DNA from: Pseudoflavonifractor phocaeensis
GTDB lineage: Bacteria; Bacillota; Clostridia; Oscillospirales; Oscillospiraceae
NCBI RefSeq assembly: GCF_016901955.1
Contig: NZ_JACJLC010000010.1
Span: 1-60,934 of the forward strand
DNA length: 60,934 nt
Direction: 5' to 3'
The position numbers were made by a program, and so were the translations under genes. Shown piece by piece: positions 1-8,422 of the stretch. Each line of letters opens with the position of its first letter. Position 1 is the first letter of the stretch. The notes beneath the pieces were generated by a model. It was not told the DNA's origin, searched no databases, and saw only the letters and a program-made list of their open reading frames with translations.

Positions 1-858
1 CCCACGCCCACACCCACACCCACAGTAACGCCCACGCCCACTCCCACGCCTACCCCGGATCCCACGCCTACGCCTGCCTTTACCCCTGGTCCGGTATACA
101 ACAACGTGAGCAATACTGCCACCATCACCAGCACCTCGGAGCTGATGAACGCTTTCCTGAAGATGATGGACGCACGGTTGCCCCAAGTTATCTTCCAGGT
201 TCCCAGAGGACAGGAAGAATTCTGCTTTGATCTGCTGGGGGAGCAGTTGCAGGAGGGCCGGTTTACCGATGTAAAGACCATGAATGGCAGTTGGAGCGTC
301 AATGGCGGGCAGCTGACGCTAAAGATCACCTATGACGACAGCGTGCGGGTAATGGCCTATATGGAGGGTAAGCTGGACACGCTTTCCAGCCAGGATATGG
401 CCCTGTATCAGAAGGCGGTGGAGGTCCACGACTCCCTGACGGACGCCACCATGAGCGAGTATGAACGGGTAAAGGCCTTCCATGACTATCTGTGCGATAC
501 AGTGACCTATGTGGATCAGGGGGACGTGAGCCACACCGCTTACGGAGCCCTGGTGAACGGCAAAGCGGTGTGCCAGGGCTATGCCCAGGCCATGGACCTG
601 CTGTGCTACCTCAGCGGGATCGAATGCCGATATGTGTCCGGCGAGGGCACCAACTCCCAGGGTGAGACCGGCCCCCACGGGTGGGTGAAGGTGAAGGTCG
701 ATGGGGTGTGGTATAATGCCGATCCCACATGGGCCGATCAGGTGACCTATATCTCCTATAAATATTTCCTGGTGTCCGACGACCATTTCTACGGACACAG
801 CTGGGTGGCGTATCCCCATCTGCCTGCCAGTACCACCGATTATCCGGACGGGCTGTAA
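1..858 (+). CDS. Transglutaminase-like surface protein (5' truncated by window edge)
   Basis: The reading frame is open from the first base, so only the C-terminal 285 residues are present and the GTG at 106 is not a real start. The first 25 or so codons are almost pure Pro-Thr (PTPTPT...), a flexible spacer common in exported Gram-positive proteins. A transglutaminase-like cysteine-hydrolase core follows, with the expected triad: Cys in GKAVCQGYA, His in GPHGW and Asp in NADPTWAD. The missing N-terminus probably holds a signal peptide or lipobox (inference). Substrate is unknown; related proteins act on proteins or peptides at the cell surface. The gene converges on the wal operon with a shared terminator between them. 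The protease/transglutaminase fold call is firm, the biological role is not. Confidence 0.82.
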   Translation, partial: PTPTPTPTVTPTPTPTPTPDPTPTPAFTPGPVYNNVSNTATITSTSELMNAFLKMMDARLPQVIFQVPRGQEEFCFDLLGEQLQEGRFTDVKTMNGSWSVNGGQLTLKITYDDSVRVMAYMEGKLDTLSSQDMALYQKAVEVHDSLTDATMSEYERVKAFHDYLCDTVTYVDQGDVSHTAYGALVNGKAVCQGYAQAMDLLCYLSGIECRYVSGEGTNSQGETGPHGWVKVKVDGVWYNADPTWADQVTYISYKYFLVSDDHFYGHSWVAYPHLPASTTDYPDGL

Positions 859-868
859 GCGCCCGGCA

Positions 869-902
869 AAAAGTGCCCGCCGCGATCGCGGCGGGCACTT
901 TT
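869..902. terminator. Bidirectional terminator
   Basis: A perfect inverted repeat with 16-bp arms (AAAAGTGCCCGCCGCG and its complement) around AT. It has an A-tract on one side and a T-tract on the other, so it can stop both the transglutaminase gene and the converging wal operon. Confidence 0.9.
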
Positions 903-907
903 CGTGC

Positions 908-1732
908 TTATTCCAGGGAAGTGAAGTCCCCGGTAAGTCCGTTGATATAGTAAACGCCGGTATCGGTGGCGATTCGCCATACCGGGGTGAGTTGTACCGA
1001 GCGGGACAGGCCGGAGGACAGATAGCCGGGAGTCATATCGGTGATGCGGCTGCACACGTACCCTCCCTCGTTGAGCCCGGCCAGGAAGCGGATCAGGATG
1101 CTGGAGGTGGAGAGCAGCCCGGTGTTGGAGGACAGTGTGGCGCTGCCATCCAGTCTTTGCCCCTCGACGAGCAGCAGCTGACCGTCGGACCAGTGGAGCG
1201 TGACCTGGCAGGAAAAAAGAGGGTAGCCGTCCCATTGCTGCCGGTAAGTGAGTACCTGTTCCCCGTCCTGTACGGCCTGTGACTCCAAAAGTCCGGAAAA
1301 GCCCATGGCGGTAAGACAGTCGGCGCTGGCCTGCTGGTAGTCCTCCCCGGCCTGGAGCGCCCACGTTCCGGGCTCCAGGGCAATGGAGAAGCTTCCGTTC
1401 ATGGAAAATTCAGCGGTACCGCCGCTGCCGCTATACCGGGAGCGCACCTCGCTGCCCTCCTCCTGGGTCACCTGGCCCAGCAGGGCGGAGGCTACCGCGC
1501 TTTCTCCGGTGCGGTCTCGGGTTACAGTGAGGAAGGGGAGGCTCAAATCGTCTGGAAAGTCCTCCAAATCAAAGGAGATGCCTCCCTGCTCCAGTACGGT
1601 GAGGGCGGCCTGCCTGGTCTCCTCGGTGTAGCGGCTGGCCCGGCGCGTCTGGGCCCCTACCAGAATCAGCAGAGCGGCATTTACCAGCACCAGCATGAGC
1701 AGAATTACGTTTTTTAGCTTGGACCATTCCAT
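908..1732 (-). CDS. yycI: YycI-like regulator of the WalK sensor kinase
   Basis: 274 residues with one N-terminal transmembrane helix (about residues 6-27, LKNVILLMLVLVNAALLILV) and an extracytoplasmic domain. It is the last gene of walR-walK-yycH-yycI, the conserved Firmicutes order. In Bacillus, YycI and YycH bind the WalK transmembrane region and tune its activity; sequence identity within this family is low, so the call rests largely on topology and position. The start has a G-rich ribosome-binding site (AAAGGGGGG). The gene begins 21 bp after yycH. No walJ or htrA follows; the operon ends at a terminator. Confidence 0.72.
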   Translation of the reverse strand: MEWSKLKNVILLMLVLVNAALLILVGAQTRRASRYTEETRQAALTVLEQGGISFDLEDFPDDLSLPFLTVTRDRTGESAVASALLGQVTQEEGSEVRSRYSGSGGTAEFSMNGSFSIALEPGTWALQAGEDYQQASADCLTAMGFSGLLESQAVQDGEQVLTYRQQWDGYPLFSCQVTLHWSDGQLLLVEGQRLDGSATLSSNTGLLSTSSILIRFLAGLNEGGYVCSRITDMTPGYLSSGLSRSVQLTPVWRIATDTGVYYINGLTGDFTSLE

Positions 1733-1753
1733 GGCAGTCCCCCCTTTCCGGTG

Positions 1754-3100
1754 TTATTGAGCGGCCCAGCCCGCCTGGACGGTGTCGCTCCCGTTGTCCC
1801 AGTAGCACAGCACCAGCTCTGTCTCCTGGGCGTCCAGTGCCTCCAGGGCGGCGGCAGCCTGACGTTCGGGCAGCACCAGACTGGTCTGCCCGCTCTCCTC
1901 ATACCGGCGGAAGGTGAGGGTAAAGCCGGTGAGCTGTCCGTCCTCCACGGTGAAACGGGCGGCGCAGCCCTCGTCGGACAGATTGACGGCAGAGCCGTTG
2001 AGACAGTAGCCGTAGCGTACCTCCAGACCATCCGCCGTCTCCTCCAGGCCCATCAGATAGAGCCGGGCAGAGCCGCAATACCGGCCCACCGTGCCGATGG
2101 CCAGGGCATAGGTGGTCTCAATGAGCTCCGTGGTGCCGTTGACCAGGCTGTCCTCCAGGGGATAGCGAGACTGGGTGTCCTCCGCGGTGGTATAGCTCAC
2201 CTGACCGTCGCTGCCCAGCTCCAGGGTCTCCTGGCCCTCCCGGATGCGGATGCCGTCTGGGATGGGGTAGTAGGAGGTATGGAAGGACAAGGCGGTCTGG
2301 ATCTCCTCGATAATGGTCTCGTCCAGGCCGGAGAGAGGGTTGACAGCACGGTATACCTGGGGGGCAAGGGAAGCGGAGGAGACCAATACATAGGGGTCCA
2401 ATCCGCTATAGCCGTTGGAGTCCCCCAGCTCAAAGGCAAAGGATACCCCGTTGCTTCCGTAGCCCGAGATGAGGGTGTCCATATGGTTTTCAAAGGCCAC
2501 AGAGGTTTCACAGGTATAATACAGGCCGTCATCCTCATTATGATAATACAGGGCCACCTGCTGATCGGGTTCCAGGGCTACTGTGAGCTGGCGGGCTGAG
2601 CCATTGAGCAGGGGATTATATACCCCTTCTCCGGTCCAGGCGCACAGGGTGTCCAGGGGAATGACGCCCAAAAAGTCAAACCAAACCCCGGGAGAACGGA
2701 GGGCGGCCCGCCACTCCGACTCGGGGACCTGTGCCGGGGCCTTGGCACTGGCAAGCGCCTCGCCCAGCAGGATCCCCAGACTGTCGTACAGGCGGTCCAC
2801 ATTGGCGGCGTCGTACTGGAGAGAAAACCGCTGGGTGCCGTCATACACCGACATACGTGTTGGCCGTGCGGAAACCGTCAGCGAGGTCTGGGTCCCGGCA
2901 GCGGGAGTGGACTGGGACTGCTGAGGATTCAGCAGGGCGGAGAGGGCCTCCGCCAGGGCGATAGGGCTGGCAGAGGTCCGATTGGGTACCAGGGCCAGCA
3001 GGGTGAGATACAGGGCGGACAGGGACAGCAGCAGGATAAGCAGGCTCTTCAGCCGTTCCAATCCCCGGTTCCGCCGGCGGCGGCCGTTACTCCTTTCCAT
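1754..3100 (-). CDS. yycH: YycH-like regulator of the WalK sensor kinase
   Basis: 448 residues. A basic N-terminus (RRRRNR) precedes one transmembrane helix (about residues 17-38) and a long extracytoplasmic region, the architecture of YycH/WalH. The start lies inside the end of walK (14-bp overlap), which indicates translational coupling. In Bacillus, YycH forms a complex with YycI and WalK at the membrane and modulates the WalRK cell-wall regulon. The assignment depends on topology and synteny more than on residue motifs. Confidence 0.72.
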   Translation of the reverse strand: MERSNGRRRRNRGLERLKSLLILLLSLSALYLTLLALVPNRTSASPIALAEALSALLNPQQSQSTPAAGTQTSLTVSARPTRMSVYDGTQRFSLQYDAANVDRLYDSLGILLGEALASAKAPAQVPESEWRAALRSPGVWFDFLGVIPLDTLCAWTGEGVYNPLLNGSARQLTVALEPDQQVALYYHNEDDGLYYTCETSVAFENHMDTLISGYGSNGVSFAFELGDSNGYSGLDPYVLVSSASLAPQVYRAVNPLSGLDETIIEEIQTALSFHTSYYPIPDGIRIREGQETLELGSDGQVSYTTAEDTQSRYPLEDSLVNGTTELIETTYALAIGTVGRYCGSARLYLMGLEETADGLEVRYGYCLNGSAVNLSDEGCAARFTVEDGQLTGFTLTFRRYEESGQTSLVLPERQAAAALEALDAQETELVLCYWDNGSDTVQAGWAAQ

Positions 3101-4877
3101 GGCGGGGACCCTCCGTCAGAAGTGTGATGCGTACGGTAAGGCCGGGGCCGGGCCGGTCCAGCAGCTCGATGACGCCTTCGTGCCGGTCGATGATCTCCTT
3201 GGCGATGGAGAGACCCAGGCCGGTGCCTCCGGACTCCCGGGAACGGGCCTTGTCCACCCGGTAGAACCGCTCAAAGATGCGGGCCCGGTCGGCCTGAGGG
3301 ATGCCGATGCCGTCATCGGCCACTTCCATCCATACCTTCCCCGGCCACTGGCCAGCGGAGATGCGGATGTGACCGCCGTCGGGGGTATACTTGATGGAAT
3401 TGGACACCACATTCATCATCACCTGGACGATGCGTTCCCGGTCGCCCACGATCTGGGGGATGCCCTCGGACAGCTTAAGCTCCACCTGGTGGCCGTGGCG
3501 TTGAGCCTCCATCAGGATGGCGTTGTACACGTCCTCCACCGCCTGGCGGAAGGAGAAGGGGGCCAGATTGAGCTCCGAGCGGCCGGAGTCGAACCGGGAC
3601 AGGGTGAGCAGATCCTGAACGATGTGGGTCATACGGTCGGATTCATTGAGGATGACTCCCAGGAAGCTCTTTTCGGTATTGGGGGGCAGCTCCCCGGCAT
3701 TGTCCACCAGGGTCTCGGCATAGGAGCGGATATTGGTCAGGGGGGTGCGCAGCTCGTGGGACACATTGGCCACGAATTCCCGGCGCATCTCTTCCGTCTT
3801 GTGCTGTTCGGTCACGTCGTGGATGACCACCAGCACGCCGCCCAGCCGTTCCTGGTCAAAGGGGGTGAGCAGCAGTTCCAGGCTTTTGCCTCCCACGCTG
3901 CGCACACCGTCCAGATAGCCGGGGGTCTCCACCGCCAGCACCCCCTGGAGGGGAGCGATGTCGGAGAAGAGGGTGTCGTAGTTCTCGCTGCCACCGATGG
4001 GAATGGAGCGGCCCAGCATGTCCTCGGCGGCGGGATTGGACTGGATCACAGCCCCGTCCCGGGAAAAGGCCACCACGCCGTCGGTCATGTGAAGAAAGAG
4101 CGTGCCCAGCTTGTTGCGTTCGTTCTCCACCTCCTCCAGGGTGTGGTGGAGCTGCTTGGCCATGTCGTTGAAGGTGCCGGTGAGGATGCCGATCTCATCC
4201 CGGGAGGCCACTTCGATTTTTTGGGAAAAGTCCCCGTGGGCCACCCGTTCCGCCCCTTCTGTCAGCCGTTCGATGGGGGTGATCAGGGTTTTGGACAGCA
4301 GGAAGGACAACATCACCGAAATGATGAGCCCAAAGACCAGAGCCTCCACGATCAGGGTGATGAGTTCGCTGTTCAAGGCGGCGGCGTTGGTGCCGTCGTC
4401 CCGGACGTAAATGATATACCGCTCGTCTCCCCGCTGCACCGCCACCGCCACATCCATATAGGCGGCGGAGGGATTGCTGTCGTCACTCTTCTCCTTGCCG
4501 GCCAGTACCCGCATCAGGTTGCGGGAATCCAGATCCACCGCCTGGTGGGCGTCCTGCTCGTCGGAGCCTGCCAGCCAATGGCCGTCGGTACCATCCAGAA
4601 CGTAGTATTTCCGGCTGCGGTTGTCCACCCCAAGCGTGCCGTTGTAGGTCTTCAGGATCTCGGCGATACTGGCCGCCCCGTTTTCCTCTCCGGGATTGGG
4701 AGTGCTCAGGTCGGCCCAAAATACCTCGTCCTGGAAGGCGGAGGCCATCTGGCTGTAAAAATCCTGGGTATAGTAGTTGGCCACAGAGTTGATGAGGAAC
4801 GCGCCCACAACGGTCATCAGCAGGATAATGAGCAGCGTCATGATGAGCATCAGCTTCATGTGCAGGCTGCGGAACAT
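3087..4877 (-). CDS. walK: WalK-type sensor histidine kinase
   Basis: 596 residues if translation begins at the ATG preceded by GAGAGGAG. The frame stays open about 35 codons upstream, but that part crosses a G/C hairpin and carries a less likely start. Domains in order: transmembrane helix 9-29, extracytoplasmic sensor 30-170, second helix 171-192, HAMP about 193-247, PAS about 255-360, HisKA with phospho-acceptor His374 (VSHELRTPL), and an HATPase with N box (SNSIKYTPDGG), G1 (DDGIGIP) and G2 (GGTGLGLSIA). This is the classic essential WalK/YycG layout. It phosphorylates the WalR encoded just upstream to control peptidoglycan hydrolase genes. Confidence 0.92.
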   Translation of the reverse strand: MFRSLHMKLMLIMTLLIILLMTVVGAFLINSVANYYTQDFYSQMASAFQDEVFWADLSTPNPGEENGAASIAEILKTYNGTLGVDNRSRKYYVLDGTDGHWLAGSDEQDAHQAVDLDSRNLMRVLAGKEKSDDSNPSAAYMDVAVAVQRGDERYIIYVRDDGTNAAALNSELITLIVEALVFGLIISVMLSFLLSKTLITPIERLTEGAERVAHGDFSQKIEVASRDEIGILTGTFNDMAKQLHHTLEEVENERNKLGTLFLHMTDGVVAFSRDGAVIQSNPAAEDMLGRSIPIGGSENYDTLFSDIAPLQGVLAVETPGYLDGVRSVGGKSLELLLTPFDQERLGGVLVVIHDVTEQHKTEEMRREFVANVSHELRTPLTNIRSYAETLVDNAGELPPNTEKSFLGVILNESDRMTHIVQDLLTLSRFDSGRSELNLAPFSFRQAVEDVYNAILMEAQRHGHQVELKLSEGIPQIVGDRERIVQVMMNVVSNSIKYTPDGGHIRISAGQWPGKVWMEVADDGIGIPQADRARIFERFYRVDKARSRESGGTGLGLSIAKEIIDRHEGVIELLDRPGPGLTVRITLLTEGPRHGKE

Positions 4878-4913
4878 GCCGTGGACCACTCCTCTCGTAA
4901 AAAGTTCAAAAAT

Positions 4914-4937
4914 GGGGCGGGGGCAAGCCCCCGCCCC
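4914..4937 (-). terminator. G/C hairpin between walR and walK
   Basis: A perfect inverted repeat (GGGGCGGGGGC, AA, GCCCCCGCCCC). On the minus strand it is followed by ATTTTT, so it looks like a leaky terminator or processing hairpin that would lower walK expression relative to walR. The function is inferred. Confidence 0.5.
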
Positions 4938-4962
4938 AAGGAAAACGAGTCTTTCCTGTACC

Positions 4963-4993
4963 GTAGGGGCCGATGCCCTCATCGGCCCGCCGG
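4963..4993. repeat. Dispersed GTAGGG-GATGCCC-CATC palindromic element, copy 1
   Basis: GTAGGG followed by a perfect 9-bp stem (GGGCCGATG / CATCGGCCC) around CCCT. A second element with the same plan but a different stem base pair lies at 36626-36648. The shared GATGCCCNCATC core with compensatory stem changes suggests a REP-type family. Confidence 0.5.
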
Positions 4994-5007
4994 AAACGCC
5001 GCCAGGG

Positions 5008-5721
5008 TCAGGCGTTGAAGTAGTAACCCAGACCCCGTCTTGTGACTACGAATTGAGGAGAAGCAGGATCATCCTCCACTTTCTCCCGCAAACGGCGGAT
5101 AGCCACATCCACCGCCCGCACGTCGCCCACATAACCCTCATAGTTCCAAACGTGCTCCATCAGGGCCTCCCGGGAGAACACCTTGCCGGGTTGGGCCCCC
5201 AGGAATTTGATGAGCTCATACTCCCGCTGGGTGAGCTCCAGGGCGTGCTGATCCTTATATACCACCATCAACTCCGGGTCGATGGAGATCCGACCCAGCT
5301 CGATGCGTTTGCCAGTGGCCGTAGGGGCAGCCGGAGCGGCCATCCCCGCCGCCATCTCGTTGCGGCGGATGTTTGCCTTCACGCGGGCCAGCAGCTCCCG
5401 CATGGAAAAGGGCTTGGTGATGTAGTCGTCGGCTCCCAGCTCCAGTCCCAGCACCTTGTCGGTCTCCTCCTCCCGGGCGGTGAGCATGATCACCGGGGTG
5501 GAGCGGTTTTCCCGCCGCAGGGAGCGGCATACCTCAAAGCCGTCCATTTTGGGAAGCATCAGATCCAGCAGGATCAGGTCGGGATTCTGCTCCAGAGCCA
5601 GCTGAAGTCCTGCCTGGCCGTCGTAGGCCTCCAGGGTCTCGTAGCCTTCCTTGGACAGGTTGAAGCTGAGGATATCGACGATATTCTTTTCATCCTCCAC
5701 AATCAGAATGCGCTTGTTCAT
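5008..5721 (-). CDS. walR: WalR-type response regulator
   Basis: 237 residues. Receiver domain with the acidic pair near residues 10-11, phospho-acceptor Asp53 (ILLDLMLPKMDG) and the conserved Lys in ITKPFS; an Ala/Pro/Thr linker; then an OmpR-type winged helix ending in VTRRGLGYYF. The ATG is chosen because AGGAGG lies six bases upstream; a TTG two codons earlier overlaps the Shine-Dalgarno. WalR controls autolysin and wall-metabolism genes after phosphorylation by WalK. It starts 16 bp after the NUDIX gene, so that gene is probably the first of the operon. Confidence 0.92.
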   Translation of the reverse strand: MNKRILIVEDEKNIVDILSFNLSKEGYETLEAYDGQAGLQLALEQNPDLILLDLMLPKMDGFEVCRSLRRENRSTPVIMLTAREEETDKVLGLELGADDYITKPFSMRELLARVKANIRRNEMAAGMAAPAAPTATGKRIELGRISIDPELMVVYKDQHALELTQREYELIKFLGAQPGKVFSREALMEHVWNYEGYVGDVRAVDVAIRRLREKVEDDPASPQFVVTRRGLGYYFNA

Positions 5722-5737
5722 GGTCAACCTCCTGTCC

Positions 5738-6274
5738 TTACAGATCCAGCAGCTGCTTGACCTTCAGCACCAGGGCTACCGTCTTGGCGTCCACGATCTC
5801 GCCGGACATGACCTGCTCCAGCAGTTGGGCAAAGGGCACCCGCTCCGCCTCCAGAAATTCGTCCTCGTCAGGGTGGCAGTCTCCTTGGGTCAGTTCCTGG
5901 GCCAGATACATGTGAAGTACCTCTGTAGAGAACCCGGGAGAGAGGTACAGACAGCCCAGGTAGGTCAGCTTGCCGCAGCGTACCCCCACCTCTTCCTCCA
6001 GCTCCCGCAGGGCGGCGGGACGGTGGTCCTCCCCCCGCTCCAGCTTGCCGGCGGGCAGCTCGGTGACCACATGCTGGAAGGGGTAGCGGAACTGACGCAC
6101 GATGCTGACGGTGCCGTCGTCAAACAGGGGCAGGATGGCCACGCCGCCGGGATGTTCCACCACTTCCCGGCCGGCCAGCTGGCCGTTGGGAAGCTCCGCC
6201 TGATCCAGTCTGACGGTGATGATTTTCCCCTCGAAGAGCGTTTTGCTCTCTACGGTCTTTTCCCACAGTTCCAT
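5738..6274 (-). CDS. nudF: NUDIX hydrolase, ADP-ribose pyrophosphatase type
   Basis: 178 residues from the ATG that follows AAAAGGGG; a longer frame exists but lacks a ribosome-binding site. The NUDIX box is complete: G-x5-E-x7-REL-x-EE-x-GV, beginning at GKLERGE. Upstream it has the family's antiparallel strands (EVVEHPGGVAILPL and VRQFRYP). Enzymes of this subgroup split ADP-ribose to AMP and ribose 5-phosphate with Mg2+. It is the first gene of the apparent nudF-walRK-yycHI transcript, an arrangement not seen in Bacillus. NUDIX membership is firm; the ADP-ribose substrate is inferred from overall similarity. Confidence 0.88.
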   Translation of the reverse strand: MELWEKTVESKTLFEGKIITVRLDQAELPNGQLAGREVVEHPGGVAILPLFDDGTVSIVRQFRYPFQHVVTELPAGKLERGEDHRPAALRELEEEVGVRCGKLTYLGCLYLSPGFSTEVLHMYLAQELTQGDCHPDEDEFLEAERVPFAQLLEQVMSGEIVDAKTVALVLKVKQLLDL

Positions 6275-6312
6275 CCTGCATATCCCCTTTTCTTCCAACG
6301 GATAGATGTTAT

Positions 6313-6534
6313 ATACCACCACGGCAAAGCCGGAGTGGTATCTTGCCAAGTTTTTCGGTTGCCCCGGAAGGGGCGAGAAAAACGGCTGAAATGAAATGTA
6401 TCATAGCCGCTTTGCGGCTAAGATACCATAACGGCAAGGCCGGGATGGTGTCTTGCCAGGTTTTTCGGTTGCCCCGGAAGGGGCGAGAAAAACGGCTGAA
6501 ATGAAATGTATAATAGCCGCTTTGCGGCTATTAT
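6313..6534. repeat. Two tandem copies of a 110-bp hairpin-rich repeat
   Basis: The unit at 6313-6422 is repeated at 6423-6532 with few substitutions. Each copy contains three short stems: GGCAAG/CTTGCC-type arms, GCCCC-GGAA-GGGGC, and TAGCCGC-TTT-GCGGCTA. In copy 2 the last stem grows to 11 bp (6510-6534). No open frame of note crosses it. It occupies the whole space between the minus-strand NUDIX gene and the plus-strand MecA-like gene. It could be a miniature transposable element or a tandem REP cluster; there are no spacers, so it is not CRISPR. Confidence 0.8.
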
Positions 6535-6650
6535 ACCATACCTTCCCTTTTTGCGCCACCCTGAGCTTTTCCATTCCCCCCAAACATTACAGCTATCCAA
6601 GGCTGGGCCTCGTCCCATATAATAGAGAGCAGCGAATGGAGGAGATGCCT

Positions 6651-7145
6651 ATGACCATCCAACCCATCGGCAGCGCCAGCGTTGCCCTGTACATCACCCC
6701 GGCCGACCTGGCGGAGCGCGGTCTCACCCCGGAGGACCTCACTCTGGAGGAGGCCCTGGAGCTGACTCGGACCGCCTTCCGTCAGGCGGGTATCCGCCTG
6801 GAGGGGAGCATCGAGATCGAGGCCTACCCGGAATCCTGTGGGGTACTGGTGTTTGCGCGGGTGGGCCGGGCCGAACAGCACTGGCTGTCCTTTGACAATC
6901 TGAAGCTGGCGGCTGCCGGGGCCCGATACCTGGACCAGCCCTTGCCTGACGGCGCCCTGCTATGGTGGGCGGGGCGATGGTGGCTCTCCCTGCCGCAGGA
7001 GGAATCCGGGGCCGCGGCCCGGCTGAGTGAGTTTGGCCGCACCGAGACCCACCGGCCCCATTTGGAGGCCTGGCTGGCCGAATACGGTCAGATGGTACTG
7101 CCTTCCCACGCCCTGTCTGCATTGGCCGGTGATTTTCCTGTCTGA
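6651..7145 (+). CDS. mecA: Compact MecA-like adaptor protein
   Basis: 164 residues. The ATG after GGAGGAG (six-base spacing) is used; one 6 bp upstream is too close to that site. The N-terminal half fits the MecA substrate-binding domain (a beta strand with PIGSASVALYITPADL, then a helix rich in LEEALELTRTAF). The C-terminus fits the ClpC-binding domain (LLWWAGRWWLSLP, LSEFGRT, LAEYGQMVL). Bacillus MecA is about 218 residues, so the linker here is very short. MecA delivers substrates to ClpCP. Its location beside smpB and ssrA, which also feed Clp proteases, supports a proteolysis role. Identity is judged from pattern alone. Confidence 0.7.
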   Translation: MTIQPIGSASVALYITPADLAERGLTPEDLTLEEALELTRTAFRQAGIRLEGSIEIEAYPESCGVLVFARVGRAEQHWLSFDNLKLAAAGARYLDQPLPDGALLWWAGRWWLSLPQEESGAAARLSEFGRTETHRPHLEAWLAEYGQMVLPSHALSALAGDFPV

Positions 7146-7206
7146 CCTATTGACAGATGTGATATAATATATTTCCAAGGCATCTGGCCTGGCGGGAGGT
7201 GGCGGT

Positions 7207-7680
7207 ATGGAGCACAAGGGCATGAAGGTGGTCGCCAAGAACAGCAAGGCCTATCACGATTACTTTATCGAGGAAAAGTATGAGGCGGGTATCGAGCTGG
7301 CAGGTACCGAGGTCAAGTCCATCCGCCAGGGCCATGTCAACCTGAAGGATTCCTTTTGTATCGTCAAGGATGGTGAGATGCACGTCCACGGGATGCATAT
7401 CAGCCCTTATGAGAAGGGCAATATCTTCAACAAGGATCCGCTGCGCACTCGCCGGCTGCTGATGCACAAACGGGAGATTTTGAAGCTTTTTGCCAAGGTC
7501 AAGCAGGACGGATATGCTCTGGTCCCCCTGTCTATCTACTTCCGGGGGCCTCGGGTGAAGCTGGAGGTGGGCCTGGCCAAGGGCAAAAAGCTGTACGACA
7601 AGCGGGAATCCGCCGCCGCCCGGGACGCCAAACGGGAGATGGACCGTACCATGAAGGCCCATCGCCGGGGCGGCTATTGA
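7207..7680 (+). CDS. smpB: SsrA-binding protein SmpB
   Basis: 157 residues, the normal family length. Family motifs are clear: an early beta-barrel with [16 protein letters not shown] and NLKDSF, the central [15 protein letters not shown], and a basic C-terminal tail ([13 protein letters not shown]) that enters the ribosomal mRNA channel. GGGAGGT lies six bases before the ATG. SmpB binds tmRNA and brings it to stalled ribosomes; the tmRNA gene lies 740 bp downstream with one cyclophilin gene between. Confidence 0.97.
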   Translation: MEHKGMKVVAKNSKAYHDYFIEEKYEAGIELAGTEVKSIRQGHVNLKDSFCIVKDGEMHVHGMHISPYEKGNIFNKDPLRTRRLLMHKREILKLFAKVKQDGYALVPLSIYFRGPRVKLEVGLAKGKKLYDKRESAAARDAKREMDRTMKAHRRGGY

Positions 7681-7716
7681 TTTGGGGGCAGTACCCCCAC
7701 GGAAAGGATGATATAC

Positions 7717-8238
7717 ATGGCTCAGAATCCCATTGTTACCTTTGAAATGGAAAACGGCGGCAAGATGGTGGCCGAGCTCTATCCCGATGTGGCCCCTAAT
7801 TCGGTCAACAACTTCATCAGCCTGGTGCAGTCCGGCTTCTATAACGGCTTGATCTTCCACCGGGTGATTCCCGGCTTCATGATCCAGGGCGGCTGTCCCC
7901 AGGGCACCGGTATGGGCGGCCCCGGCTACTCCATTAAGGGGGAGTTTTCCCACAACGGCGTGAAAAACGACCTGAAGCATGACCGGGGCGTGCTGTCCAT
8001 GGCCCGCGCCATGCACCCCAACTCCGCTGGCAGCCAGTTCTTCATCATGGTGGAGAAAGCCCCCCATCTGGACGGGGAGTACGCCGCCTTTGGCAAGGTC
8101 ATCGAGGGCATGGATGTGGCCGACGCCATTGTCAGCACCAAGCGGGACCGGATGGACCGCCCCTACGAGGACCAGCGGATGAAGTCCGTCACCGTGGAGA
8201 CCTTTGGCGTGGACTATCCCGCGCCCGAGAAGTGCTGA
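7717..8238 (+). CDS. Cyclophilin-type peptidyl-prolyl cis-trans isomerase
   Basis: 173 residues with the single-domain bacterial cyclophilin pattern: YNGLIFHRVIPGFMIQGG, the active-site Arg in FHRV, GVLSMARA, NSAGSQFFI and FGKVIEGMDV. It has no signal peptide, so it is cytoplasmic and catalyses proline isomerisation during folding. The ATG is taken over one nine bases upstream because GGAAAGGA sits eight bases before it. It lies in the same direction between smpB and ssrA. Confidence 0.95.
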   Translation: MAQNPIVTFEMENGGKMVAELYPDVAPNSVNNFISLVQSGFYNGLIFHRVIPGFMIQGGCPQGTGMGGPGYSIKGEFSHNGVKNDLKHDRGVLSMARAMHPNSAGSQFFIMVEKAPHLDGEYAAFGKVIEGMDVADAIVSTKRDRMDRPYEDQRMKSVTVETFGVDYPAPEKC

Positions 8239-8312
8239 GTATCATTTGAGTTCTACCGCCGGTCCACAGACCGGGATCGTTGTTCCAACCAGTGAATGCA
8301 ACCTCCCATCTC

Positions 8313-8420
8313 CCGCCGGAGCCCAGCGTAAGCGGGTCCGGCGGGAAGCGGAGGAGCAAGGGAGCGAAATGAGGGATGCCCAGGCCTGGGCGTCCCGAAT
8401 GGAGCGGACTTTGCGACAAC
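8313..8420. other. Structured region before the tmRNA gene
   Basis: Two clear stems: CCCGCCGGA with CCGGCGGG (about 8315-8355), and GGGATGCCCAGG with CCTGGGCGTCCC (about 8373-8397). The second is followed by GAATGGAGCGGACTTTGCGACA directly before the tmRNA. It could end the cyclophilin transcript and/or be a dispersed element. No clear promoter could be read. Confidence 0.4.
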
Positions 8421-8422
8421 GC

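Noticed and set aside
1-75. Short CCCACG/CCCACA repeats as a possible CRISPR or microsatellite element
   Set aside because: They are in-frame Pro-Thr codons of a surface-protein spacer; there are no spacers or palindromes.
2982-5018. 678-codon plus-strand frame opposite walK
   Set aside because: Antisense shadow; no start signal, and it runs through the wal operon, whose products are well supported.
6313-6534. Tandem repeat considered as a CRISPR remnant
   Set aside because: Two 110-bp units abut directly with no variable spacers, and no cas genes are present.
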